Below, one piece after another: positions 1 through 12,318 of a stretch of 64,000 bases of DNA (position 1 is its first letter; every line of letters begins with the position of its first letter). The notes below the pieces were generated by a model. It did not search any database, was not told the origin of the DNA, and saw only the letters and a list, made by a program, of their open reading frames with translations. This DNA comes from Pagrus major (taxonomy: Eukaryota; Chordata; Actinopteri; Spariformes; Sparidae): assembly GCF_040436345.1 (NCBI RefSeq), contig NC_133236.1:10256165-10320164 (forward strand). The letters are read 5' to 3'. The translations under genes were made by a program, and so were the position numbers.

Positions 1-251
1 ATTGTTTGTTGTCTTGCACCTACATACCACAGCAAATTCCTCTTATGTGAAAACTTAATTGTCAATAAAAAAAAAAAAAAAATCTGTTTCTGATTCAATA
101 AATATGAAAGTCAGAATTATTGAGAGTGCACTCTGGTATGCTTTAATAACCAATTATATATTTTCAGGCTAAATTGACTTTTAACCATGAAACCACAGGC
201 TCAGTCCTTTATTCTAACATGCTTCAGTGGGTTGTTATCTGACCTTCAGCT

Positions 252-3083
252 TTAAGTTTTCTTTTGAATTGCACATACATAAGGTTTGATAAAATCAGAT
301 GATAAAAAAAATAAAAGATGGAAGGACGCATTTTTTTCCTCCTCCAGTTTCAAACAGATTCCTGTCCACATCAACGGTATGAAAACGCAAACGCAGGCTG
401 TTAAGCACACACCAAAGCAACAGGTGGCGATCAAATCTCTACTGTAAGGTCACGTTGGCCAATCAGAAGCCTGCTAAACAAAGGAGACAAGCCCAAAAAA
501 AACGGTTTTCCTGTCTACACATAAACACTGAAAATTTTTGAAACGCATAGAAAAAGCTTTGTTGAAAGAAATACCCCCATACAAGTGTACAGGGCCTCAT
601 ATTCACTCCAATTGAGCTTAAGGGTGGATTTTTGCACAGACTGGGGACTGGATTTATATTTACACAGCATCCCAACTTTTTGGATTACAGTTGTACTAGA
701 AAAGCATGACTTCACAGCAAGTATAGATGGACCAATAACTTTTTAAATGTGCATATGGTCATGTGAGTGAAGTTTAAATATAAGAAATATGATATTCATA
801 GTTACATTCACACTCACAATTGATGATGTCATTCCAGGTAGGGACCAGAAGGAAATGAAGAAAAAGAGAAAATGTATAAGTAACAATAGTTAATGACCTA
901 ATAATGAAGCTGTTTCATTTGCAATATTTGAGAGGTGAAATTGATTGTGTGTGAGCCTGATTGTATTAGATGAGTAAATCATTACCCTGTGAATATAAGA
1001 TGGATAAGATTGGACAAGGAACTGCGCGACCTCACGCCCTGCCTTTTTATTGAGCTTACACCAAGGGAATTTGCCCTCATGGAACAGAACATCAACAGTG
1101 AGGTGCACATTCGGGTCGTCCACCAGTCTTCTGCTTTCAGCTACAACCTGCTTATGATCGTCGGTGTGATGCATCACCACCAGAATCGTTAGTTTGCCAA
1201 CTGTGAGTATAGAGATAACACAGCCAAATGAGTCAGAATCACTTGGGGACAGCAGAAGACTTAAATCAAACTTATATTACAACCTAGTTGATATGTAGAA
1301 TTTATTTTATTTAATTTGCCTCTTTACACATCTATCAGATACGGAGCAACATTAGCATTCATTTGGAGTTCCTGTCCGTCTAATAAATATAAGTAGAATA
1401 TTCAGCTCTGCTTTGGTCTCCATCAACTCCTGAGAAAAATATCCAGCTCCTGAGCTGCTAAATGTTCACCTGTGTTCTCCAGCTCATCTCTGCCATTTGG
1501 TGCTGGGCAGGTAGAATACAGTTGGCTTATTAAAGGTTTTTCACTAAAAACTGCTGTCGGCTTCATCTGGAGAGAAGGTGTGGTGAGAGTTAACAGGAAA
1601 GTCAAGGGCTGTAAAACCAAAGCAGTGATCTGAAAGATTTGACGGTAACTGCAGAGCTGGTTTGTAATTATCCATGAATTCATTACTGTGAGACAACACC
1701 AGTTTTCTGCCTGGAGATGAATGAAATTTAAATTGTGGTGCTCACCCCACAGAAAAATTACATTTAAATCTGTTCCCAGAAACTGTCTCAATAATATAGG
1801 ATTATCTACATAACTGTGAAGACATCAGAGGAAATATCTCTTTAATAGAAAGTCAGTTTCAGCCAGTCAACATGTGCTGCTTTTAGAGGCAGTATTCATC
1901 CTCCTTATGTAGGGCTCAGCCACACCAGCATTTACAACAGCCCAGTTTTAGACTGAAATCAATTAATATTAATGAACTGACAATATAGAGGCTTGAGGGG
2001 AACTACTAAAAATAGAGAAATTTAAAGTTCAGTTAGAACCTTTACAAGAACAGTCATCAAAAATGTTTTTCATACTGTGTACTTTTGACTAATCAGTGAG
2101 AAACTGGCCAAACAGTGACCGATGGCATAACCTACCCGGAATGCTCTCCAGGGCCTTGCTGATGTCCGTTGTCACTTGTGACACGATGGGACAGAAAACT
2201 AGAACATAGTGACTTTCTTCAGGAGTGAACACCTCAGTATGGTTCATTTCTTTTTGCAAATCAAGAAAGCCTCGATGAGCCCCATTAGTCTGTCCTGCCA
2301 AGTGGACATAATACTTTCTCCACGGCCCTAAAGACAAAGAAGAACATTTGAGGCAATATTGAGATTGTTTAGTGAAGCCACACCATCAGACCCAGATTAA
2401 TACCGAAGCCCCCCTGGCGTCAGCTGAGGGAATAACAAGTAATAAAAGTAATTCTCCTGGGTTTGTAAACTGTGAGCACAGATTTTCTATGTATTTTTAA
2501 GTGTCATATCCACTGACAGCCTGCTTTTCTCCTCCTGTCTCGCTGTTTTGTTGATGTTGCCTTGGCAGAGGTCCAATCACTTTGAGCCACCCATCTCACA
2601 TTACATGTTGTTCATTGATCATGTTACAATATAAACATATTGGTAATAGCAGCTTTAAATGTTATCTATTTCAATGTCTAAATATAGTCGATTCTCTTTA
2701 ATATGAAAATATTGCAGTCTTGACAGAGCAATGTTGTTGAATTATGAAATAAGTAAATTTATTTTCTCACCAGTTGCTTGGGCCATCAGTCTGAGGAAGA
2801 GATGAAGAAAAACAAGAACCTTTAGTCAACATCATTTAACAAAATTATATTTAAGTAGTAGAATTATACGCAAATACTGCTTTGTCATGATGTCCACAGG
2901 CTTGTGCCCAACCCAGAAGGACACACTTAAAAAATCCTTGCAGCAAAACTTATAATATCCTCATGCACGGAGGATTGGTGTCTCAAGAGTCAGCAGCCTC
3001 ACAGGAATTTTAAAAAACATTTTTTGAATTCCTACTTACAGAAGAGCTTGAATATTTCCTTGTTGTGTCTCTGGCATATCCAT
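252..3083 (-). CDS. Gene A: unnamed teleost membrane-anchored protein, six exons
   Basis: Exons on the minus strand: 3083-3040, 2790-2771 (a 20-nt mini-exon), 2327-2136, 1200-986, 839-818 and 436-252, about 225 residues. The first four join in phase with GT-AG sites. The start is MDMPETQQGN. Exon 3 holds WRKYYVHLAG and VLVFCPIVSQ; exon 4 holds ILVVMHHT and VHLTVDVLFHE. I recognise these as signatures of a multicopy fish family without an accepted name or known activity. Exon 5 encodes TWNDIIN, and exon 6 a cysteine-rich hydrophobic segment (IATCCFGVCLTACVCVF) followed by a charged tail, so the product is probably a C-terminally anchored membrane protein with no signal peptide. Weak points: exon 5 has no AG acceptor in the right phase, and exon 6 rests on one acceptor choice. 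It is a tandem paralogue of the gene at 4492-8323. Confidence 0.65.
1425..1600. repeat. Dispersed intronic repeat, copy 1
   Basis: A block containing CATTTGGTGCTGGGCAGGTA and GGTTTTTCACT recurs at about 5745-5900 and 7075-7270 in the same orientation. It lies in an intron of gene A. The short frames across it look incidental, so I read it as a non-coding interspersed repeat. Confidence 0.6.
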
Positions 3084-3130
3084 CGCACAGTCGAAGGGAA
3101 AACAATTATAACTCCACCCTGAGAGTGAAG

Positions 3131-3146
3131 CACTTTCCATTTCCAG
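3131..3146 (-). promoter_or_regulatory. ISRE-like site upstream of gene A
   Basis: Read on the minus strand the core is GAAATGGAAA, an exact match to the interferon-stimulated response element core GAAANNGAAA. It lies about 50 bp upstream of the start codon at 3083. The equivalent position of the tandem paralogue carries a related site. Interferon control is inferred from the motif and its conserved position only. Confidence 0.5.
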
Positions 3147-3239
3147 TTGACGAGAAACATGCTCTCAAATTACAGTAAAGAGGAGGCGCGGAGATCAAAT
3201 ATGAAGTATAACTGCAGAGCACATTTATACAATGCTACT

Positions 3240-4490
3240 GGTAGAATACATGGCCACTGAAAGTTACTATGTCTTGTTTTAAGATTAAAGAAAGCCTAGT
3301 GTCGAAGCTGAATCTTCACCCAAGTCACCCTTGAGCATTTTTTTAAAGATTTTTTTATTTGACTTCATTTACCATCCTTTCAATCCTGACCGAACTCCCA
3401 GTTTCGTTGTAGAAAATCATTGTGCCAACAGTGTTCATCACAGATGGGGCATTATTAGCCAGAAAAGAGCTGGACCCTAAAGTTAAACTTTTGAATGGAC
3501 ATTAAAATAAGTCAAAATGGGGATTAAAACTTGGATCTTTACTTTTTATTGGACCTTTACCTATGTTTTGATACTAATCCATTACATTATATATCAGCGA
3601 TGCAACACATGAACAAAGACAAGCTACTCAAATATGATATAATCAATTTGATTAATTTTTGTTTATTCTTTATGAGAGAAAAACTTGATATCTGCATGAG
3701 CACAAAGCAGCAAACTTTATTTTACACAAAACTTTTGTCTTTATTTGAAACTTGATAAGACTGGACCTTAGGAAACTCTATTACACACACATTAAACATG
3801 AACATGCTCCAAAACCTGCATCTCAAAGCACAATTACTGGGGCTGCAAAGTAACTTTGGTCATAACCCTGCTTTTATATTCTTATGACATTATTTTGTCC
3901 CCCATCACTTACACAACATCTCTTTGATTTCTTTGAGGTCAGTACAAACAGGAGGAACAACAACATCAACCAAAAACTCTTGAGAGGAAATTTAAAAAAA
4001 AACACAGAAAAAAGAAAATAACATTCAATGAAGATCTTTCTCTTCTGATTAAAATGTATTCCCCAAAACTACATAGTGCACCTTTAAATGTACATTTGGA
4101 CACATCATTACTGTTTTAATATAGATCTGAAAAAATGCTAACCGATCCTTTAAAGTAGCTTTTTTTCAACTTATGGCAACTTTGTGTTTGATGGGAATTT
4201 CAATGTTAATTTCTTTCAACTGTGTCTCTTTTCTTCATTTTCACACAGTCACTCACTGACAGCCTTCCATCATGAACCCCTGTACTATGTTCAGGTAATC
4301 GTAAGCTCTGTAAAAAACATCTATATCAGCCATCACGAATATACTACAATAATAACAATAGCAATCCTTCCATTATTACATTTTTGCAGATGATTACATT
4401 ACGTGTTACATTGCACATTTATTTCGTCCCTTTAAGAATCTTTTATTGTGACAATACTGTAAACTGCTACCTTTGGGTTTTGTCACACAT
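3240..4490. other. Spacer between genes A and B
   Basis: This AT-rich stretch separates the 5' end of gene A from the last exon of gene B. It should hold the promoter of A and the 3' UTR of B. The short open frames here show no recognisable domain. Confidence 0.4.
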
Positions 4491-4491
4491 G

Positions 4492-7400
4492 CTAGTGACA
4501 GTCCTCACAGATCTGCTTATTCTTATTCATTATTGACATTCCCGTAACAAACCCCACCAGAATAATAATAGTTATAGCTATAGTTAAAATAATCGCCGTC
4601 TGATGGTCCATCAACCCTAAAATAAACAAAGAGAGAAATTAGTAATATAGTTTTATATACCACTCAAACAATCAAAAATTATTTTGTTCACATTTTAGAA
4701 TAATTATAGCAATGTCATTATTTCTTCATGCAGGAAACTAGAGAAAAAGGAAACCATGCTCAAAATCTCCACTAAATCTCCAACTCTCTGTCTGGTTGGT
4801 CAAATTTGTACCAGGAAAAAAACACTTAGGTAGTACTTTGAAGATTGACCTCATCAAGAAATGTCAGTTGGGATTTTTGTTCCCAAATTGACTATGAAAG
4901 TTTTGGAATGGTTCAAAAATGCCTGGTAAAGGGTGATAGTATCATGATTGGGTATAAAAGGCCATCCTCAAAAGGCTCTGTCAATCACAAGCAAGGATGG
5001 AGCAAGGTTCACCACTTTGTGAAACACACGATTGTGTAAAGTATAATACTACATGGGCCCTGGAACACTGTAAAACTGTTGTCAACACAGTTCACCTGTA
5101 AGGACTGCATTTTGTTTTTATTTCTATTTTACACAGCGGTCCAACTTGGGTTGTACTAGAAAACATGGATATGGGACCTAGGGGTGCTTAGGGATCTGCA
5201 GCATATGCTGAATTTACAACAAGGCCCACACACAGACTAACAAGGGGAAAACATTAGCTGCTGACACTGTCGAGGCTTGTAAAAATCTAAAGTTCATGAT
5301 TACAGTCATACTTACAATTGATGATGTCATTCCAGGTAGGGCAGAAAGACAATAAGACAACAATATGAGTAACAATATTTTGTAACAAAACTCATCTCAC
5401 AAGAGAAATTGATTATGTGTAAGCCTGACTGCATTAGATCAGTAAAACTAGTCATTACCTTTTTGTTGTAACTTCTGAGAGACGCTGCAAGAAACATCAC
5501 AAAGTCAGACCTCGCTTTTTGATTTTGCTCACACTTCATGATTTTGCCATTATGTACAAGAAGGTCCACAGTGAGGTGCACATTCGGGTTGTTCACCAGT
5601 TGTCTGCTTTCAGCTACAACATGGTTATGATCGACGGTGTGATGCATCACCACCAGAATTGTTGGTTTGCCAACTATGAGTATAGAGATAACACAACCAA
5701 GTGAGTCAGAATCACTTGGGGACAGCAGAACAAGACTTAAAATTGTGTTGTTGCTAAATGTTCACTTATATTCACCAGCACATCTCTGCATTTGGTGCTG
5801 GGCAGGTAGCATACAGTAGGCTTATTAAAGGTTTTTCACTTAAAACACCTGCCAGCTGCAGCAGGTGTGGGAGTTGAGGTGCAGTGAGAGTAAATAAGAG
5901 CAAAGCAATGGTCTGAAAGATTGGACGGCAGCTCAATGCTGGACTAAAACAATTTAATTTTTAAGAGCCTGGGGGAACTGCTAAAATAGAAGTATTGTAA
6001 GTTCAGTTAGAACCTGTACAAAAACAAAGGAAAGTTTATTTTATACAGTGTACCTGTGACTAAGCAGTGTGAAATTGGCCAAACAATGGCCAAAGTCATA
6101 ACCTACCTGGAATGTCTTTCAGGGCCTCGCTAAAGTCTGTTTCAACTTGTGACACGAAAGGACAGAAAACCACAACAAAGTCACTTTTTTCAGGAGAGGA
6201 CACCTCTGCATGACCAATCTGTTTAAGATGTGAAACAAACTCTTTATGGGTCCCATTAGTGTTTCCTGCCAAGTGCACATAGTACCTTCTCCACCGCCCT
6301 AAAGACAAAGAAGAAATGGTTGAGTCAATATTGAGCTGTAACATAGTTTAACAATCTGGGGTCAGTTGAGGTATCACTATCCATGCTCATGAATGTGTAA
6401 ACTGTGCGCACAGACTTTGTATGTATTTGTAGGCGTTTCATATCGCCCCTCCTGTCTGTTTTGATGATGATGCCAAACTGCCCATATGTCTATATATTAC
6501 TGTTTAATACAATGACCTACTCTTGGTTAATGGCTATTCATTTTGCCCATATAAATCCAAATCCATATTATTAATATATATATATATATAATATTTTTTT
6601 ATCTATATATGTATATATATGTGTGTGTGTGTGTGTGTGTATGTGTATATATATATATATATGTTTATATAAATATACACATATATAAATAGTCTGTCAA
6701 TCTGTTGCATAATCCTTTAAGCTTTTTAAACCTAATGTATACAGCATTACTACGAAAACAGGAAAATCTAACTATAAAACATATGTTGATGCATACGTAA
6801 ATGGATAATGGAAACTAAAGAAAAGTTCCCACTTCAAGTCAAACAAAATAACTTGGAAAAAAAAACCCTAAACGAGTACAGTATGTAGCATCACAACCGG
6901 GCAAGATGCAGTCACAAGATTTTAAAAGGCCAAGTTTGAAGATGGGCGTGGTCTCATGTAATTATGTAGGAATAACTTCTGAGTGGTCATGAGTCAGAAC
7001 ATCATCATGTTGATGGGTGTCGCTGCTGGTGTGATCCCATCTCAAGACGGTCTCGAGTTTTAACTTTGTTTTTGTTCTCCACCACCTACACCAGAGAAAA
7101 ATATCTGGCTCTTTTGTTGCTAAATATTCAACTATTTTCACCAGCTAGTAACTGTGTCTCTGTGCCATTTGGTGCTGGGCAAGTAACATACAGTGGGTTT
7201 ATCAGAGCTTTTTCCCTGAAAACAGCTGCAGGCTGTGGCTGTAAACACCACTAGTGAGAGCAGTGAGAGTGCCAGTGTTTGGTTTCTGTGTTGGTCTGCT
7301 GGTTAGCAGGATTATGGAAAAACTACAAAGCTGAAATTTTGGGGTGGATTTAAATCGCTGGGCAGGTACACAAATGCTTTTTCACTTTCATTAACATTAT

Positions 7401-8323
7401 GAGATAGGGCATTTGGCATCTGCAGAATAAAAAGTCATCCACTTAACAATCCAATAGATAAAGTTCAATCGTGACAAAACATAGCCACATTCAAAGCTAC
7501 CAGTAATGATATTGACAATGACCATCTGCATATTTAAAAGTTATTGGTCCATCTATACTTGCTGTTAAGTGATGCCTTTTCTATTACCAAAGTCCAAAAA
7601 AGTTGGGATGCCGTGTAAATTGTAGATAAAAATAAAATGTAGTCATTTGCAAACAACAGTATAACAAAGTGTTCCTGAGCCCATATAGTAATATCCTTTA
7701 TACAGTCGTGTGTTTATAAGCCGATAATTACAAAAAAGGTAAGACATGATATTGTCTTTGTACTGTTTTCAATTGAGTATATGTCAAAAAGGATTAGCGA
7801 ATTATCTCAATCTGTTTGATTAATGTTTTACACAGCATCCCAAGAAAGCAGTTGTTATGGAGCACTGGGGGACGGTGGTTTAATGGGAGAAACGCTACAA
7901 AACAAACTAAGGCGTGGCTATGAAACGCACATTCACACATATCATGCAACTGATCATCAACTAATTTAGACTTCAGCTTTGCACAACCAAAGAAAGAAGT
8001 ACATTTGTTTTCTCACCCTTTGCCAGGGCCGTCGCTCTGAAGAAGAGATTTTTTTTAAAAAAAGAAGACAGAGAGAAACCTTTAGTCAACATCATTTAAC
8101 AAAATGACACAAAGCAAAACAAGGAGCAGGACTATATGCAACAGTTACTGCTTTGTCATGCCCAGCCCACAATAAACTTGAAATATTCCTCGGAACATTG
8201 ATAATTAATTGATAATAATAATGAAACCATGATGCATTAAGAATCAATTAACAGTCTTGCAGGAATTAAAAAACATTTTTGCACACCTACTTACATAACA
8301 TATTGTGTCTCTGGTGTATCCAT
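4492..8323 (-). CDS. Gene B: tandem paralogue of gene A, C-terminal membrane anchor
   Basis: Minus-strand exons: 8323-8295, 8036-8017 (20 nt), 6298-6107, 5673-5459, 5337-5316 and 4616-4492, ending at TAG; about 200 residues. Exons 2, 3, 4 and 5 have exactly the same lengths and phases as in gene A (20, 192, 215 and 22 nt). The start is MDTPETQYV. Conserved blocks are WRRYYVHLAG, VVVFCPFVSQ, ILVVMHHT and VHLTVDLLVHN. Exon 6 joins in phase to exon 5 (TWNDIIN-W-LMDHQ) and encodes a clean transmembrane helix (AIILTIAITIIILVGFV), then a short tail with NKNKQ and two cysteines. That exon 6 completes the reading frame supports the six-exon model despite the missing AG before exon 5. The biochemical function is unknown; an immune role is only inferred from the ISRE-like site and the neighbouring genes. 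Confidence 0.7.
5745..5900. repeat. Dispersed intronic repeat, copy 2
   Basis: Second copy of the block at 1425-1600, with the same CATTTGGTGCTGGGCAGGTA core. It lies between exons 3 and 4 of gene B. Confidence 0.6.
6565..6690. repeat. AT / GT microsatellite
   Basis: Alternating (TA)n and (TG)n tracts in an intron of gene B. Confidence 0.9.
7075..7270. repeat. Dispersed intronic repeat, copy 3
   Basis: Third copy of the 1425-1600 block, more diverged (CATTTGGTGCTGGGCAAGTA). A frame of about 60 codons crosses it but shows no domain and is not conserved between copies. Confidence 0.55.
7604..7843. mobile_element. MITE-like element with terminal inverted repeats
   Basis: The left end reads TTGGGATGCCGTGTAAA and the right end, reverse complemented, TTGGGATGCTGTGTAAA. 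It is about 240 bp with no coding frame. Pieces of the same end occur near 665 (inverted) and 5145. This resembles a common fish MITE type. The family is not assigned. Confidence 0.6.
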
Positions 8324-8370
8324 CCCACAGTCGAGAGGAAAAGACTTATGGCTCCTCCCCGGTAGGGAGG

Positions 8371-8386
8371 CACTTTCTCTTTTGCG
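8371..8386 (-). promoter_or_regulatory. ISRE/IRF-like site upstream of gene B
   Basis: The minus strand reads AAAAGAGAAAG, which contains the IRF core AANNGAAA. It sits about 50 bp upstream of the start codon at 8323, at the same distance as the site upstream of gene A and in a similar flank. Activity is inferred. Confidence 0.4.
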
Positions 8387-8639
8387 TTGACAAGCAAGGC
8401 GTTAACAGATTACACTAAAGAGGAAGTGCAGGGATGAGATGAGAGGAGTGACAGTGTTTGGCAAGGATGAGCACAGAAAGAGGAGGGAGTGACTGCAGAT
8501 CACATCTATACAGGTCTGCTGGTGCAATACATGAGCGCAGGAAGTCATTATGTGTTGTTTTTAGTTTACAAAAGCAGCCTACTGCTAGAGTTGCCTCACA
8601 TAGGAAGGAGGGAGTCACAGCACTGCGTTCTTAAAAGAT

Positions 8640-8845
8640 CACAATGCTTTTTTGCTAAGACCCACCCTATTCTGCCTCCGATTGGCTGCCTTCATTGGCT
8701 GGGTTGATTAGGTTTAGACATGAGGAACTATATTGGTTAGGGTTAGGGTAAGAATATTAGGGTAAGCCAATCAAAGGCAAAGTAGGGTGAAGGCAATGCG
8801 TACCAGCCAATCAGAGGCAGAGGAAGGCGGGTTCAGCTTTAATCA
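8640..8845. repeat. Inverted repeat with a short TTAGGG-like core
   Basis: Left arm CACCCTATTCTGCCTCCGAT and following bases are largely complementary to the right side, where AGCCAATC and CAGAGGCAGAGGAAGGCGGG recur. The middle carries two or three TTAGGG-like units. It is probably a short inverted-repeat element. Confidence 0.45.
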
Positions 8846-9107
8846 GTTTAGCTGTGGAAAAAACAAGTGTTAACTTACTTAAATTATTGCATATTTTTCG
8901 AAAACATATCTAGGAGAAAGCTCCAGAGAACAACTTCTGCTCACACTTCCTTATGCAGCTTATTTCAGAGTTGAAGGTAAACAGGTGATAGATTTCTATC
9001 AACTACACAGTGTTAACAAGGCAATAAAGTACTGATAACTGTAAGATTTATATTAACGTTTATTATACAGGCCTCTGGAAGATAAGCCAACTTCATGTGA
9101 GTTTCTA

Positions 9108-9448
9108 TGCACACTCAGTGGCCATTGCAATCACCTCTCCGTCATAAATTCTGTCTTTGTTTATTATTTTATTCTAAAATATGTATAAATTCTGTTACAT
9201 TTTTAGGTCACAGTTAAAGGTTTTTTGTTTGTTTGTTTTGTTTTTTTGTTTTTTATTTAAATACATGAGCGAGCCAGATTATTAGAAACACCTCTGAATG
9301 TACTGCAGTCCAGTCCAACGCCTTCATTAACTATGACATCAGTGCTAATGAATATACTGAATTGGTACCTCTACGACAGTGTCAAAAATAAAAGTCATTG
9401 TAAAAGCACACTTTGCACAGTTGTACCTAATAAAGTGGCCAGTGTGTG
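9108..9448. mobile_element. MITE ending in CACTGGCCA-type inverted repeats
   Basis: The left end ACACTCAGTGGCCA pairs with the right end TAAAGTGGCCAGTGTGT. The interior CATTAGAAACACCTCT-like text resembles a MITE type abundant in fish genomes. The two small frames near 9333-9582 fall at its right side and are not genes. Confidence 0.55.
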
Positions 9449-9449
9449 T

Positions 9450-9900
9450 TTATATTGTGAGCAGATATTGTATTTATGTCACCTTTTGCACTCAAGAAAT
9501 CACAAAAATAAAGAATTTTGCTGGGGAAATTCAATTGTTACAGCAGCTCAAGAGTCATAAGCAGAGGGAAAAAAGTGGTTGAATGATAGAAAGAAGTGTA
9601 AAAGTATAAATATAAATATAACTGCACTGAGACATTGGAATGCACAGGATACAAACAGGAATTATAGACTACATGCATCAAGATAATGATGGCAAAAATG
9701 AGTCAATAGCTCTTCAACTTTAACATGAAGGTGTTTTTTGATATCTTAATGTCAAACAATGTGACTGAGCAAACAAATGAAGAAAAGTTAAAGATCCACT
9801 CATCACTACTGTTTCAAATTCAACAGGTAGTGTTACTGTAAAGGGTTTATAGTGAAAATCCACCAATAATTATTGTCCTACTCCAAGCTTTTTAGTCTAA
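9450..9900. other. No gene seen
   Basis: AT-rich sequence. No exon-like block, long frame or clear repeat border was recognised. Confidence 0.4.
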
Positions 9901-9929
9901 TCATTTTGGTTTTACATTGGTCCTACTGG

Positions 9930-10145
9930 TCACAACAATTCCATTCCAAGCCCCTGATGTAAGCAGTACTTTGTTTTGGACCAGGAATGTGTTGGTGCCG
10001 CTCTTAACAAGCAGAGAACCAATTTTTTTCTTGCCGAGAGACAGTTCTTTGGCTGTCGAAACGACAAAAACTAGTTCAAGATTAGCCACTGACTCCAAAC
10101 CAGCCCTCAAACTGCTTTGGTGGAAAAGGTGTATCAGTGCCCTCA
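9930..10145. mobile_element. Probable short hAT-like repeat
   Basis: The block GGACCAGGAATGTGTTGGTG ... TGCTTTGGTGGAAAAGGTGT resembles the ends of short non-autonomous elements common in fish. Two overlapping frames run through it on opposite strands, which suggests neither is coding. Borders are uncertain. Confidence 0.35.
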
Positions 10146-10149
10146 TTTG

Positions 10150-11915
10150 ATGAACTAAAGGTACACCACCTGCTCAGTGCCAAACAGCAGACAGACACAG
10201 GTGGGGACTTCCTTTGGTATTAACTGAGACCGAACCAGAGCTGAACTGAACATATGACTTATTGCCTCACATTTGCTGAATCATGAGGCAGTAATATATG
10301 TATGTTTCTGGGCTTGTTGCAAAGCTCTTCTGCTCCCATGTGGCCAAAAAATCAATATGTGCAACTTTTAATGTTTTGAAATTGCAGTGACACGTGATTC
10401 CAAGCCATCTTACAAACATGAATTCAATTGTAAACTTTAATCATTTTTATAAAACCCTTATCATATACCTCTTCCTGTCCTACTCCCCTGATGCAGTCAA
10501 CCTCCTCTCACAAGGCAGACTGCTTGAAGGAGGACCCACCCCCCTGTTGACTGATGCTGCCTTCACTGTCTGTCCGTAAGCTTCTTTGACTGGGTGGTGA
10601 AGACTATCTGGTCGATGCTTTCACACACTTTGGTAGAAGAAACAAACGTTAAAATGAAGTTTTTCTGGTAGAAATTCTGCAGATAAAATATGCATCAGCA
10701 ACATGAAGAGGAGCACATCAGGCATGTAACTGATGTTTTAGAGAATTTATTAATGTATTGAATGATTAAATGGAAAACACGCATACAATAAACCAAATCA
10801 CATACTTCAAATAATATGTCAATCGTGATCACAGCTAGAAAGCTCTCTGCTCCATCTCAGTCACCTCTGAGTGCAGTATCAGTGGCTGATCAATGGCTGT
10901 TTTTTATTCCCAACAACAAACACCACAGCAGCTCATTTCTCCTCTTCCTCCTGTGTATGTGACTGTTTGAGTTACTCAGTGAACTCCTGCTGTGTTTGCT
11001 TGTAGCTGAATGCTGTGCACTCACACGATTCGTGATGAGTCACAACTGAGAAAATTCATACTTTCCACGCTGTTATTACCACATTGTTAGGGCTAATTTG
11101 TCTTTCTCTGCTTGGTATTTTACTCAGTAAATCGGGCTCGTTGAAGCATACAAGATAAATATGCACCTTAAGATGTCCTCCTTTATAAACTAAATTAATT
11201 CATACATGTATATTTAATTCATTTAAATACAACCGACACAGCCAAATCCTAAACTCTGCTGTAGAACTGATATCGCTCCACTGCCTCATCTCAGTGATTA
11301 TAGGTGATTTCAGTTTTGTTGTCGTGGTAATGTTACTGTGAGGAATTTGCATTTCTAAAAGGCCTTTATAAGTGAGTTTTCCATCTACGTTTGTTGTCAA
11401 ATTCAAAGTAATTCTTCTCAGATTGTTTGCCGTCATAATTATCCGTCAGCACCGATAGCAAGTTTTCTTGGCTTCAAATGAAAAATTCCTCATAACAAGT
11501 GGCAGCTTTTGTTGGAATATTCACAGTATCTGCTTGCCAAAGGGTACACGCCAATTTAGTTAGCCTACCTCTCACTAATGAGACATCTGTCATAATAGGT
11601 TTTGAAATTATTACTAATGATGAATCAAAATTTTCATTCATTATTGCATCAAACTATTGGATCATTATTAATGATGCAATAACATGTAAGATGCATTTTA
11701 ATATTTTAGCTGGCAGCAGGAGAGAAACAGAAACAGTGCAAGTGATTCAGGGATTTTCTTTTATTTTTGTGGCGACAAAAGGAAAGGAAAAGACAGCAAC
11801 TGTCCCATTAACAGATAACTCTTATGAAATAGTAACTGAATAACAGATTAAATAAATTGCAGAACTAACGCCTTACATTACTCGTTACAACAAAAAAAGT
11901 AATCCGAGTACTCTA
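10150..11915. other. No gene seen
   Basis: Mostly AT-rich. A 114-codon frame at 11499-11843 (+) and a 78-codon frame at 11200-11436 (-) have no recognisable domain, splice context or family signature. Both are treated as chance frames. Confidence 0.4.
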
Positions 11916-11917
11916 AG

Positions 11918-12318
11918 GCTGGTTTCACACCAGATCCGGTGGTGCGGTGAAAACGTAGGTTTTCCCATTCATTGTAATGAGGGCAGTCCTCAAAAATGCA
12001 GCCGGCTGCAGCGAGAAAGTTGAATCTGACTCAACTTTTAGAGAAACGCAGCCCGACGTCACGATCCGGTGGCCAATCACGTAAAAGGAAGAATGAAACC
12101 TTGTTTACCAGATTTGAACCTTGTAGCTTTGTAGCATTTTTTGTGGAGAGGAAGATCCGGGTCGAGGGTTAAAAGCTGTTCTTCTTCCCCTTTCTGTCTA
12201 ATGGAGGTAGCCACCTTCCAGATTGGTGGAGGGTTTAAGAGCCCAACTTGATGCCACGGTCCAGCTTATGTTAATTCAGTGTTTCGCCACACCACCGGAT
12301 TTGGTGTGAATGCAGCCT
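11918..12318. mobile_element. 400-bp terminal-inverted-repeat element
   Basis: The left end AGGCTGGTTTCACACCAGAT and the right end, reverse complemented, AGGCTGCATTCACACCAAAT match closely and continue with CCGGTGGTG. No transposase frame is present. It is inserted between GTAATCCGAGTACT-like and CGGATTACTT-like flanks, so it may sit inside an older repeat. Confidence 0.65.

Noticed and set aside
890..988. Continuation of gene A exon 4 to a stop as the true C-terminus
   Set aside because: Not conserved in gene B, lacks family motifs, and a GT donor interrupts at the same codon position in both copies.
8730..8770. TTAGGG units as an interstitial telomere
   Set aside because: Only two or three imperfect units; too short to call.
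11499..11843. 114-codon open frame on the plus strand
   Set aside because: AT-rich, no domain, no splice context, and next to a MITE; read as chance.
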